Of a DNA stretch of 58,940 nucleotides, positions 17,668 to 25,765 are shown in pieces; positions within the stretch are counted from its first letter, which is position 1; each line of letters starts with the position of its first letter. Under the pieces are notes generated by a model, which saw nothing but the letters and a program-made list of their open reading frames with translations, ran no database searches and was not told where the DNA came from. Source of the DNA: a virus. The stretch is taken from positions 1 to 58,940 of the IMG/VR virus record IMGVR_UViG_3300031687_000012; one strand, given 5' to 3'. The position numbers and the translations under genes were made by a program.

Positions 17668-19629
17668 ATGGCGACAGGTTCACAAAAGGTCAAAACACCC
17701 ACAGGTTGGAATTCTACAAGAGGTGCATGGGTAAAAACTGCATCAGGTACTTGGAAAGATGCAGAACAAATCTATGTCAAGACTCCAACAGGTTGGAATA
17801 ACGCATCAGGACAGGCAAGTGTCCAACAACCTTATCCGTACATTGCTAACAATCAAGAACCCAATATAAGAAATAGGCAAAACCCTTATCCTTATATTGC
17901 TAATGCTCAAGAACCGAATATAAGAGATGCACAACAACCGTATCCTTATATTGCTAATGCTCAAGAGCCTAATATTAGAGATGCAAGACAACCTGCGATT
18001 TATCAAAATCCAGTAAGCGCACAAGAACCTAATATTAGAAACCAACAAGAACCTAATATTAGAAGTCAACAAGAACCTAATATTAGACCGGCGAGACAAC
18101 CTTCTACATATCAACATAGAAGTCCGTCAACATATAGAGACCCTAGAACATATCAACATCCGACTACCTATCAGCATAGAAGTCCTTTGACTTATCAGCA
18201 TAGAAGTCCGTTGACATATAACCATAGGTCGCCGTTGATTTATCAACATCAATCGCCTTCTACATATAGTAATAGACAACCTAGTACATATAATCATAGG
18301 TCACCTTATCAGAGTCCGTTTACTTACAATCATAGAAGTCCGTTGACATATAACCATAGGTCACCGTTTACATATCGTAATCCGTTTACCTATAACCATA
18401 GAAGTCCTCTAACATATAACCATAGGTCTCCTTATAGAAGTCCGTTCACTTATCAACATAGAGAACCGAACACTTATAACCATAGGTCACCTTATCAGAG
18501 TCCGTTCACTTATCAACATAGAGAACCGAACACTTATAACCATAGGTCACCGTTTACATATCGTAATCCGTTTACCTATAACCATAGAAGTCCTTTAACA
18601 TATAATCATAGAAGTCCTTACACTTATAACCATAGGTCACCGTTTACTTACCGTAATCCGAGTACCTATAACCATAGAAGTCCTTCAACATATAATCATA
18701 GAAGTCCTTACACTTATAACCATAGGTCGCCATTTACATATCGTAATCCGTTCACCTATCGTAATCCGTTTACATATAACCATAGGTCACCGTTTACATA
18801 TCGTAATCCATTTACCTATCGTAATCCGTTTACATATAATCATAGGTCGCCGTTTACATATCGTAATCCGTTTACCTATCAGTTGCCGTTCACATATAAC
18901 GCAAGACAACCGTTTACATATAACGCAAGACAACCAGGCACATATAACAACAGACAACCGTTCACTTACAATCATAGAGAACCGTACACTGTTAATGCAA
19001 GACAACCGTTTACATATAATGCTCGTACTGGAGTTAATGTCCAATCTGTTGGACAACAACCAAGTATTTACTCATTCCGTAACCCGTTCAACTTCCCAGG
19101 TGGTGGCGGAGGTTGCTTCGCTCCAGGTTCATTGATATGGCTTGCAGATGGAAGTCATTCGCCTATTGAAGATTGTGTTCTTGGTCAATATGTAATGACT
19201 TGGAACGAAAGTACAAAACTTCTAGAACCTAGAGAGATATCTCTAATCATGCAACCAAGAATGTGTCCTATATTTGATGTTACATTCTCAGATGGAAGAG
19301 TATTACAAATGACTGATACTCATCCATTAATGTTACCAAATGGTCAATGGGGTGCATTAGATGTTGAGAAATCAGTTAGAGAACATGAATGGATGCAAGA
19401 TATAGAAACTCATGAAATCGCAATTGGCGATAGTATCTTTAGTATGTTAGATGGTATAATGTTTGACAGACAAGATGAAATGGGCTTAGAAATAGTATCT
19501 GTAGAAGAACATTCAGAGATGGAAGTACATAACTTAAGTGGAGTTCAAGACAACAATAACTTCTTTGTTAATGGAATGCTCGCTCATAACTTTGGTAATC
19601 AGTTCCAGTCTCCACAGGTTAAGAACTAA
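17668..19629 (+). CDS. Octapeptide-repeat protein with C-terminal Hint autoprocessing domain
   Basis: 653 residues. Residues 1-50 contain two VKTPTGWN copies. Residues 50-145 are QEPNIR/PYIAN octapeptides, and residues 145-450 are TYNHRSPF octapeptides mixed with 6-residue TYRNPF units. After a Gly run a Hint domain begins at Cys483 (CFAPGSLIWLADGSHSPIED). It has the block-B-like TDTHPLML (Thr549-His552) and ends FFVNGMLAHN with His640-Asn641. Hint domains carry out N-S acyl shift and peptide cleavage or ligation. The residue after Asn641 is Phe, not Cys/Ser/Thr, so classical intein splicing is unlikely. Cleavage before Cys483 or transfer of the repeat segment to another nucleophile is more plausible. 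Ribosome site AAGGA at 17654. Confidence 0.85.
   Translation: MATGSQKVKTPTGWNSTRGAWVKTASGTWKDAEQIYVKTPTGWNNASGQASVQQPYPYIANNQEPNIRNRQNPYPYIANAQEPNIRDAQQPYPYIANAQEPNIRDARQPAIYQNPVSAQEPNIRNQQEPNIRSQQEPNIRPARQPSTYQHRSPSTYRDPRTYQHPTTYQHRSPLTYQHRSPLTYNHRSPLIYQHQSPSTYSNRQPSTYNHRSPYQSPFTYNHRSPLTYNHRSPFTYRNPFTYNHRSPLTYNHRSPYRSPFTYQHREPNTYNHRSPYQSPFTYQHREPNTYNHRSPFTYRNPFTYNHRSPLTYNHRSPYTYNHRSPFTYRNPSTYNHRSPSTYNHRSPYTYNHRSPFTYRNPFTYRNPFTYNHRSPFTYRNPFTYRNPFTYNHRSPFTYRNPFTYQLPFTYNARQPFTYNARQPGTYNNRQPFTYNHREPYTVNARQPFTYNARTGVNVQSVGQQPSIYSFRNPFNFPGGGGGCFAPGSLIWLADGSHSPIEDCVLGQYVMTWNESTKLLEPREISLIMQPRMCPIFDVTFSDGRVLQMTDTHPLMLPNGQWGALDVEKSVREHEWMQDIETHEIAIGDSIFSMLDGIMFDRQDEMGLEIVSVEEHSEMEVHNLSGVQDNNNFFVNGMLAHNFGNQFQSPQVKN
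18421..18540 (+). repeat. Near-identical 60-bp tandem duplication inside repeat protein gene
   Basis: Bases 18421-18480 and 18481-18540 are nearly identical, including synonymous positions, and encode the same run of 20 residues apart from a few changes. This points to recent unequal recombination. It is a larger-scale copy on top of the 24-bp and 18-bp units. Confidence 0.85.
19114..19593 (+). other. Hint domain (intein/hedgehog-type) within the 653-residue protein
   Basis: Domain boundaries by motif: N-terminal catalytic Cys codon at 19114, TDTHP codons near 19312-19326, C-terminal His-Asn codons at 19585-19590, followed by Phe. No homing endonuclease insert is present; the span of about 160 residues fits a mini-Hint fold. 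Only 12 residues follow the terminal Asn. Confidence 0.8.
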
Positions 19630-19675
19630 TGAATCTAATAATCAATAAAAACATGATAGTAAGGGGTAATATCTA

Positions 19676-21004
19676 ATGCCACAACAACCGGTAATAGCAA
19701 ACGCTCGAGCGAGTGTCAGGTCCCCTAGTATAGGACAACAACCTTACATTGCAAATGGTCAAACTCCATTTATTCAACCTACGCAGGGTCCTGCTATAAG
19801 AAACGGCCAGACACCGTACATCGCTAATAGTCAGACGCCTTATATTGCTAATGGACAGACACCTTATATTGCTAATGCGAGGTCGCCTAGAAACGGTCAA
19901 TCGCCTAGTAATGCACAAGAACCTAATATTAGAAGTGCTCAGTCACCTAGTAATGCTCAGTCACCTAGTAACGCACAAGAACCTAACATTAGAAGTGCCC
20001 AGTCACCTAGTAATGCTCAGTCACCTAGTAACGCACAAGAACCGAACATTAGGTCTATACAAGAACCTAATATTAGAAACAATCAGCAACCTAATATTAG
20101 AAATGCTCAGACGCCTAGTAACGCACAAGAACCGAACATTAGGTCTATACAAGAACCTAATATTAGAGCTCAACAAGAACCTAATATTAGAAGTGCCCAG
20201 TCACCTAGTAACGCACAAGAACCTAATATAAGAAGTTATCAGTCTCCTTATATTGCGAGCGCACAACAGTCTGCTCAAGAACCTAATATAAGAAGTTATC
20301 AGTCTCCTTATATTGCGAATGCTCAGCAAACAGCACAACAACCTAACATTAGAAACCAACAAGAACCTAATATTAGAAATGGTCAGTCACCTAGTAATGC
20401 ACAAGAACCTAACATTAGAAGTCAACAAGAACCTAATATTCGTTCAGCACAACAATCAGCACAAGAGCCGAATATCAGAAATGCTCAGACTCCTTATATT
20501 GCGAATGCACAAAATCCATTTGCTAGAAGTCAACAAGAACCTAACATTAGAAACCAACAAGAACCTAATATTAGAGCTCAACAAGAACCTAATATAAGAA
20601 ACAGACAGACTACTTCTAATTATCAGAATCCTGTAAATGCTCAGAATCCATTTATTAGAAATGCTCAGACACCATTTACATATGACCATAGAAGTCCGTT
20701 GACATATGACCATAGGTCACCATTGACTTACAATCATAGAAGTCCGTTTACTTACAGAAATCCTTCAAGTAGTCAGACTCCGTTTACTTATGACCATAGA
20801 AGTCCTTCGACATATGCTAGACAAGGTCAAACACCTTTCACATATCAACATCAAAGTCCTTCAACATATGCTAGACAAGGTCAAACACCTTCTACTTATG
20901 ACCATAGAAGTCCTTCGACATATGCTAGACAAGGTCAGACAACTGTTATCCGTTGGGATGGTGTTCTATCGCAAACGTGGCCAGGCACTCCTATATCGTC
21001 ATAA
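19676..21004 (+). CDS. Octapeptide-repeat protein with mixed NIR and HRSP repeats
   Basis: 442 residues. Residues 1-330 are QxP-type repeats: QTPYIANG at the start, then QEPNIRSA interleaved with 6-residue SPSNAQ units. Residues 335-430 switch to TYDHRSPL and STYARQGQTP repeats. A short tail ends RWDGVLSQTWPGTPISS. The N-to-C order, NIR type then HRSP type, is the same as in the 653-residue protein. A ribosome site AAGGGG lies about 12 bases before the ATG. Reading frames on the other strand and in other phases stay open here only because the DNA is repetitive. Structural role in the fibre region is inferred. Confidence 0.8.
   Translation: MPQQPVIANARASVRSPSIGQQPYIANGQTPFIQPTQGPAIRNGQTPYIANSQTPYIANGQTPYIANARSPRNGQSPSNAQEPNIRSAQSPSNAQSPSNAQEPNIRSAQSPSNAQSPSNAQEPNIRSIQEPNIRNNQQPNIRNAQTPSNAQEPNIRSIQEPNIRAQQEPNIRSAQSPSNAQEPNIRSYQSPYIASAQQSAQEPNIRSYQSPYIANAQQTAQQPNIRNQQEPNIRNGQSPSNAQEPNIRSQQEPNIRSAQQSAQEPNIRNAQTPYIANAQNPFARSQQEPNIRNQQEPNIRAQQEPNIRNRQTTSNYQNPVNAQNPFIRNAQTPFTYDHRSPLTYDHRSPLTYNHRSPFTYRNPSSSQTPFTYDHRSPSTYARQGQTPFTYQHQSPSTYARQGQTPSTYDHRSPSTYARQGQTTVIRWDGVLSQTWPGTPISS
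19917..20036 (+). repeat. 60-bp tandem duplication inside repeat protein gene
   Basis: Two adjacent 60-bp copies (from about 19917 and 19977) encode AQEPNIRSAQSPSNAQSPSN. They differ at only a few synonymous bases, a sign of recent duplication. A related longer repeat containing AQEPNIRSIQEPNIR recurs at about 20034 and 20124. Confidence 0.75.
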
Positions 21005-21007
21005 ATA
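21000..21007 (+). promoter_or_regulatory. Late promoter CATAAATA
   Basis: CATAAATA overlaps the stop codon of the repeat gene (21002-21004). The predicted leader is about 20 nt and contains TTAGGAA, before the ATG at 21032. Confidence 0.6.
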
Positions 21008-21031
21008 TAAGACAATTTAGGAATTTACATT

Positions 21032-22600
21032 ATGAGTATCAAAAGCAAATCATTCGAGCATACAAAGGAATTACTCCAAGGACTCGACCCAACAGATAAG
21101 AGTTTTCATCTACAGTTGGGTCAGTTCGATGTTCTAAAAGACTACAAAGAAACCGACACATACAAATCATTAAAGTATGTTACAGAGAATCACACCGGAA
21201 AACTAAAACAAGTTAAATGGGGTGACATGACTAAACTAATCAAGGAAGAGAAATTTCTTGGTTGGAATAAACTACAGTCCCATGCATGGGCATATCATTA
21301 CTTTCTACCCCACGGATATACTGCACCACCTGAAACTCCTGTACCAGGAATTTCGTCCATGGATTTCAAAAATTCAAATAACGAATATCAGAAGATGCAA
21401 GACTTCACTGATAAAGACTTTGACGACCAACAGAATAACAGTATCAACTCTGTATATTATCATGGCGCCAAGGCTCATTGGTTAGTAGACAGTATCAGAG
21501 AAGAGGGTTTATGGAATGCGATTCAAGGCACCGTAAGTACAGCAGGTAAAAATCGTCATGGAGAATTGATGTATCAGTTATCAATACATCCAGGTTCAGT
21601 TCGTTCTGGTGTATTTGAAACAATGAATGACCCAAATTTAGATTTATGGATATGGGACAATCATGATGCTATACCTTTGCCAGAGACATCTATAGATGAT
21701 ATGATTGATGAGATGAAAGGACAACTTGTAGAACGAGATGCAGAACACTATTCAATATCTTTTGCATATACTCGTGGTTACTTAGAGATACATAGTGACT
21801 TGTTGAAGATGAACTTCAGAGGAAGTGTAACCGATTATAACATGAAAGTGAACCAGTTGTCAAAGGGTAAACATCTAAACATATACATTGGTTATGATTC
21901 TAGACATACTAATATCGCTGAGTTAAGTGCAAAGTGTGTTAAAAGTAGTATATTATCTGGTGCCGGTAGAGGCGATGTGCATGATATGTTGGGAGATTGG
22001 ACTCCTGAGGTTAAGTATCTTGACATATCAAAGATTCCAGAGTATACTAGAGAGTATGCAGCTCAATCAACAGAGTTCACATATAGTAGATTCTTGATTC
22101 CTTACTTAGAAAACTATGAAGGATTTAGTATTTTTATTGATGATGATATACTATTCAATGAAAGTATCTTACCAATGTTCTACTACTTAGACTTAGATGA
22201 TGCAGTTGCATGTGTACAGTATGATTTTGATAGTTATGCTGAAACAAAATTTAACGGTGAAAAGAATGTATCTTACCCTAAAAAACTTTGGTCATCATTA
22301 ATGATATTTAATAATGGTCACGAAGACTGTAAGAAACTTACACCAGAAGTTGTTAATACTGAAAGTGGTAAATATCTACATCAATTCGAATGGACAGATA
22401 AGATATCAGAGATACCAGAGTGGTATGTTATAACAGAAGGACACGATACAATAGAAGATAAGTGGCGTGCTTGTGCTGTACATTACACACGAGGCGGTCC
22501 TTGGATTGAGGGTATGGATACCTCTCAGATAGAACACCTAAATATGTATGAGAAATTAAGAAACAAACATCAACCAAAAGAGGTGTTTAAGTGGTCTTAA
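21032..22600 (+). CDS. Probable glycosyltransferase (GT8-like C-terminus) with unknown N-terminal domain
   Basis: 522 residues. From about residue 285 the sequence fits a nucleotide-sugar transferase of the GT-A type: LNIYIGYDSR, then a hydrophobic strand FSIFIDDDILF with Asp370-372 as the likely metal/UDP-binding DxD, then VHYTRGGPWIEGMD with His484 near the end. The N-terminal 280 residues contain YYHGAKAHWLVDSIREEGLW and HPGSVRSGVFETM, a conserved-looking region I cannot name. A ParB/sulfiredoxin-like fold is a loose guess. It directly follows the repeat-protein genes behind its own late promoter, so it may glycosylate virion proteins. DNA or cell-surface substrates are also possible. Confidence 0.65.
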   Translation: MSIKSKSFEHTKELLQGLDPTDKSFHLQLGQFDVLKDYKETDTYKSLKYVTENHTGKLKQVKWGDMTKLIKEEKFLGWNKLQSHAWAYHYFLPHGYTAPPETPVPGISSMDFKNSNNEYQKMQDFTDKDFDDQQNNSINSVYYHGAKAHWLVDSIREEGLWNAIQGTVSTAGKNRHGELMYQLSIHPGSVRSGVFETMNDPNLDLWIWDNHDAIPLPETSIDDMIDEMKGQLVERDAEHYSISFAYTRGYLEIHSDLLKMNFRGSVTDYNMKVNQLSKGKHLNIYIGYDSRHTNIAELSAKCVKSSILSGAGRGDVHDMLGDWTPEVKYLDISKIPEYTREYAAQSTEFTYSRFLIPYLENYEGFSIFIDDDILFNESILPMFYYLDLDDAVACVQYDFDSYAETKFNGEKNVSYPKKLWSSLMIFNNGHEDCKKLTPEVVNTESGKYLHQFEWTDKISEIPEWYVITEGHDTIEDKWRACAVHYTRGGPWIEGMDTSQIEHLNMYEKLRNKHQPKEVFKWS

Positions 22601-22625
22601 AGAAAAATTAAATTATGGAGTTATT

Positions 22626-23177
22626 ATGAATATGTTAATTTATTGTGAGAATGGTCATCTTACTATCAGAAAACCAAATGGCCTAGAATGGAGACATGAG
22701 AATGTCGACAAACCAGAATTGGGATTTGACTATGATGTTTTAATCTATGATGATATCGAAGTTAAGATTATGGAGTGGAAAGACGATGTTCAGTTTGATG
22801 ACCAAGTTAAACTTTCACTTACAGATGTAGAGTCAGATGCAATTGAGAATTACATTGAGAATTCTACACCACCTAATGATGTAACATTAGCAAATCAATA
22901 CAGTCAACAAATCAATGATGTTTGTAGAGAGTATACAGAACAACAAATGAATTCTTATGGATTCGAAAGTTTAGTAGATACTATGGCAGCTGCGAGAGAT
23001 GGTTCAAATCATCCTTTAAGGTCAGATGCAAGACGAGCATTAGAATACTATGATGTAATGTGGAATATTTACATCAATGTAATGAATGAAGTCAAGGCAA
23101 CTAGAGAAGATTTATTACCAAATGTTGATGACTTCATTAATAGATTTCCTCAACCGCAACAAGCATTGATTGAATAG
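22626..23177 (+). CDS. Conserved-looking protein of unknown function
   Basis: 183 residues. The N-terminus (MNMLIYCENGHLTIRKPNG, then DYDVLIYDDIEVKIMEWKDD) looks like a small beta domain. The C-terminal half is helical with MAAARDGSNHPLRSDARRAL followed by YYDVMWNIYINVMNEV. The latter recalls the helical segment of tail-fibre assembly or DUF4376-type proteins, weak evidence from memory. The gene starts at ATG 22626 behind TATGGAG. It lies between the glycosyltransferase and the first 2OG oxygenase. A chaperone for the fibre proteins upstream would fit but is unproven. Confidence 0.6.
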   Translation: MNMLIYCENGHLTIRKPNGLEWRHENVDKPELGFDYDVLIYDDIEVKIMEWKDDVQFDDQVKLSLTDVESDAIENYIENSTPPNDVTLANQYSQQINDVCREYTEQQMNSYGFESLVDTMAAARDGSNHPLRSDARRALEYYDVMWNIYINVMNEVKATREDLLPNVDDFINRFPQPQQALIE

Positions 23178-23181
23178 TAGT

Positions 23182-23925
23182 ATGTCTAAGTTTGACTTAG
23201 AAATAGTTGAGATAGATAAACCCTTTGCTATCCAAGAGATGCCTTTGGGAAATAAAATCTATGTGATTGATGACTATCTTGAACCAGCGATACATCGTTG
23301 GGTTCATAAAACTATTAGTCAAGGACCTAGATGGTCTAAATCGAATCAAGTAAACGCACAACATCCTACAGGTTTACCGCACCACTCCCTTTGGGGAGCA
23401 TCTTTCTTTAAGACAGATAATAATGGCGCACCGATGATGGAAAAGGGCGAAAATGATTGGACAACTGAGTCCGCTAGATGGTTTAATAGAAGAATATGTA
23501 CAGATTTTCAATTCAAATGGAAAAGATTTCAATACATGGGCACCAATTCTCAGACTCATGGTCAACACGGAACAACTCACTCAGATTGTGCAGCTGAAGA
23601 TGATTGGAACATATCGTTTCTATATTATTACAACACATTCTGGAATCCTGCATGGGGTGGTGATTTAAGATTCTATGAACCCGATGTTTATCAAGCAGGT
23701 TTAGACGGTAGAGATGAACACATAGAAAAACATTCAATAGGCAGTGTCGAGTTTAAACCAAACAGACTATTGATGTTTGACGGAAGAATACCTCATGGTG
23801 CAGATGCACCAAATTCTAGGGCCAGATACGCAGACAGATGTTCTATAGTACTTAGAGGTGACGAAATAGAACTTATTGAAAAGGAAGAATTATATAATGC
23901 CAACGATAGATTTCACTACATTTAA
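23182..23925 (+). CDS. 2-oxoglutarate/Fe(II)-dependent oxygenase (prolyl-hydroxylase type)
   Basis: 247 residues from the ATG at 23182, preferred over a TTG four codons upstream that overlaps the previous stop. The double-stranded beta-helix motif is visible: HSD (His133, Asp135), the strand WNISFLYYYN, GGDLRFYEP, distal His205 (RIPHGA), and an Arg such as Arg219 for 2-oxoglutarate. These enzymes use O2, Fe(II) and 2-oxoglutarate to hydroxylate a substrate side chain or small molecule. Its substrate is unknown. The next gene starts inside its 3' end. It belongs to the cluster of modifying enzymes after the repeat proteins. Confidence 0.8.
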   Translation: MSKFDLEIVEIDKPFAIQEMPLGNKIYVIDDYLEPAIHRWVHKTISQGPRWSKSNQVNAQHPTGLPHHSLWGASFFKTDNNGAPMMEKGENDWTTESARWFNRRICTDFQFKWKRFQYMGTNSQTHGQHGTTHSDCAAEDDWNISFLYYYNTFWNPAWGGDLRFYEPDVYQAGLDGRDEHIEKHSIGSVEFKPNRLLMFDGRIPHGADAPNSRARYADRCSIVLRGDEIELIEKEELYNANDRFHYI

Positions 23926-24769
23926 CGAAGAGAGTCTTAGAGACTTTAAACCGGTTTTAGCTAAATCTCTAGCACCCGATTGGTTTAAAAAGATGAAAGT
24001 CTTTCAACACGATAGAGGTAAGAGAATGCAAACTATTCGTGCTTGTCCTGCTATGGATGACTGGTTAAAATCTGGTTGGTTGATTCTTGCAAATAGAGAC
24101 ATGGAAGTTAATGTAGATGGTCCCTTTACATATACAACTGATGCTGAAGAGAATGAAAAGAAAAGTGGTACTAACGAATTTCAAGATTCCAGAAAACAAG
24201 GTCAGGCATCTCCTTCTCATCCAGCAGGTCAGTTTGGTTATGCATTTAGTTATCTAGGTGAAGACGGTCCAGTTAAAGATGCATTTAAAATGAGAAATGC
24301 CTGGAACATAATAACACCTAAAGGGTATTCATGTTTTTACTTAGACCCATTTCTATTTCAAAACAATCACTTCGCAACATGGCAGGGTGTTATAGATACA
24401 GACGACTTTAATATCAATCAAGACAATTCACAAATTATTTTCTATCCCAAAGTTAAACACTCCTTTGTTATACCAAAAGGAACTCCTTTGGTTCAAATCA
24501 TACCGTTCAAAAGAGAAGAGTGGGTGGCAACATATCAATTAAAAGATGAGAAGTCCTGGCACACCGACAGAGGTGAAAACAGACATCAAGATTTGCCTGG
24601 AATGGATGAAATAAATAGAACTAAGTATGCCAAACTTACAGATGAGAATCCAAATCAAATGGGTGCTTACAGAGCTGAAGGTCATTGGAAAAGTAAAGGT
24701 AAAAACTTTAAAGAAATGGAACCACCACCAGAGTGTCCGTTTCATAAAGGAGATGTAGATGGCGATTAA
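23897..24769 (+). CDS. Conserved phage protein of unknown function (DUF6065-like?)
   Basis: 290 residues from ATG 23897, with AAGGAAG 8-16 bases upstream, preferred over an earlier TTG. It overlaps the previous gene by 29 bases. Visible blocks are APDWFKKMK, TIRACPAMDDWLKSGWLIL, GQFGYAFSYL, FYLDPFLFQNNHFATWQGV and SFVIPKGTPLVQIIPFKRE, followed by a charged tail ending CPFHKGD. The pattern resembles a family of phage and bacterial proteins of unknown function that I remember as DUF6065, not verified. The beta-rich middle, with HSFVIPKGTPL, suggests a cupin-like barrel. Its place between two 2OG oxygenase genes suggests a linked role in modification. Confidence 0.6.
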   Translation: MPTIDFTTFNEESLRDFKPVLAKSLAPDWFKKMKVFQHDRGKRMQTIRACPAMDDWLKSGWLILANRDMEVNVDGPFTYTTDAEENEKKSGTNEFQDSRKQGQASPSHPAGQFGYAFSYLGEDGPVKDAFKMRNAWNIITPKGYSCFYLDPFLFQNNHFATWQGVIDTDDFNINQDNSQIIFYPKVKHSFVIPKGTPLVQIIPFKREEWVATYQLKDEKSWHTDRGENRHQDLPGMDEINRTKYAKLTDENPNQMGAYRAEGHWKSKGKNFKEMEPPPECPFHKGDVDGD

Positions 24770-25469
24770 ATTATTCAGTCCAGCAGTAATATGTATGAGA
24801 CAATGGTTGAGAGAACCAGAAGATAAAGTAGAAGGACTTACTCCTGAATATTTCGAACTATTGAAGAACGAAATGGATGCGATGAGAACGAGAGACCCAC
24901 AAGGAAGAAATAGGTCTAATGCTGGTCATGGTTGGCAGTCAAATGATGGTATAGATAATAATCCCATATTCAATAAGTTGATGAGAAACATTAAGAAGAT
25001 GGCTCAGAACGAACTGTTAGGATACTGTGGATTTGTACCTGGTGCTGGTCAAGTTAATATGCATAATGCTTGGGGAAACATAAACTACAAACATGGATTC
25101 AATCAACCCCATTTACATAATGGGTGTAGTTATTCTGGTGCTTGTTATATCAATGCAGATGGTGATGAAGGTGATATTAGATTCATAGAGACGGCAAAAC
25201 ATTTTGTGGGTATGCCTGTGGGTACTCCTAGAATGGAAGAGTCGTGGGGTATACAACCTAAAACAGGAGACATAGTTTTGTTCCCTAGTGGGTTGATGCA
25301 TATGGTATCAGTAAACACGACAGATAAAGATAGATATAGTATCTCATTCAACATGGACTTGAGTGTACCTGAAAATGATAGAGCCAGTTTCATTGATGAT
25401 GATGAGGCAAAGATAGAAAAACTTGATAATATTTTCAAAACAGACCACTTCGGCAAGCTTATTCAGTAG
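24759..25469 (+). CDS. 2OG-Fe(II) oxygenase of the TIGR02466/2OG-FeII_Oxy_5 type
   Basis: 236 residues, overlapping the previous gene by 11 bases. The core shows NAWGNINYKHGFNQPHLH (His118, His120), YSGACYINADGDEGDIRFI, TGDIVLFPSGLMHMV (distal His181), and DRYSISFNMDL with Arg192 for 2-oxoglutarate. This arrangement is that of the putative 2OG oxygenase family common in marine phages and bacteria. The substrate is unknown. An FPS-x-L-x-H segment in this gene and in the 39909 gene reflects shared fold rather than close relation. It closes the 21032-25469 block. Confidence 0.8.
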   Translation: MAIKLFSPAVICMRQWLREPEDKVEGLTPEYFELLKNEMDAMRTRDPQGRNRSNAGHGWQSNDGIDNNPIFNKLMRNIKKMAQNELLGYCGFVPGAGQVNMHNAWGNINYKHGFNQPHLHNGCSYSGACYINADGDEGDIRFIETAKHFVGMPVGTPRMEESWGIQPKTGDIVLFPSGLMHMVSVNTTDKDRYSISFNMDLSVPENDRASFIDDDEAKIEKLDNIFKTDHFGKLIQ

Positions 25470-25477
25470 CACATATT

Positions 25478-25485
25478 CATAAATA
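25478..25485 (+). promoter_or_regulatory. Late promoter CATAAATA, leaderless spacing
   Basis: The box ends 5 bases before ATG 25491, with no Shine-Dalgarno between (ACGGT). Predicted start of transcription is the A of the start codon. Confidence 0.65.
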
Positions 25486-25490
25486 ACGGT

Positions 25491-25751
25491 ATGGATATAG
25501 TCGTAGACCCACATTTACTTTGGAACATCGTTTTAACTGTTGTTGTAATTCCTGTCGGATGGATGATTCGAGGAATCTTTGCTGAACAGAAAAGAATGGA
25601 TATTCTAATCAACAAAACACGAGAAGAAATTGCCAAAGAGTATGTTACCAGAGAACAAATGGAACAGACATTTCAGCGTATTATAGACTCAATCGAGCGT
25701 ATAGACGAGAAGATAGATAGACTTCAAACCAAAACTTTCTTCCAAGATTAA
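25491..25751 (+). CDS. Small membrane protein with C-terminal coiled coil
   Basis: 86 residues. One transmembrane segment lies at about residues 9-29 (LLWNIVLTVVVIPVGWMI). A charged helix follows with heptad spacing (MEQTFQRIIDSIERIDEKID). The layout, a membrane anchor followed by a cytoplasmic coiled coil, is also seen in the 57050 gene. A holin-like, anti-holin or spanin-adjacent role is possible but there is no diagnostic motif. It is headed by a late box at leaderless spacing, so expressed late, just upstream of the neck genes. Confidence 0.65.
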   Translation: MDIVVDPHLLWNIVLTVVVIPVGWMIRGIFAEQKRMDILINKTREEIAKEYVTREQMEQTFQRIIDSIERIDEKIDRLQTKTFFQD

Positions 25752-25757
25752 ATTTAC

Positions 25758-25765
25758 TATAAATA
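25758..25765 (+). promoter_or_regulatory. Late promoter TATAAATA for neck gene operon
   Basis: A perfect late box. The predicted start is near 25771, and the leader contains AACAGGAAA about 12 bases before ATG 25790. Confidence 0.75.

Noticed and set aside
18115-18900. CRISPR-like array
   Set aside because: The direct repeats are contiguous in-frame coding units without spacers, and no cas genes are present.
19114-19593. Classical intein in the 653-residue protein
   Set aside because: No C-extein of meaningful length (12 residues) and no Cys/Ser/Thr after the terminal Asn, so splicing is not expected; it is treated as a Hint autoprocessing domain.
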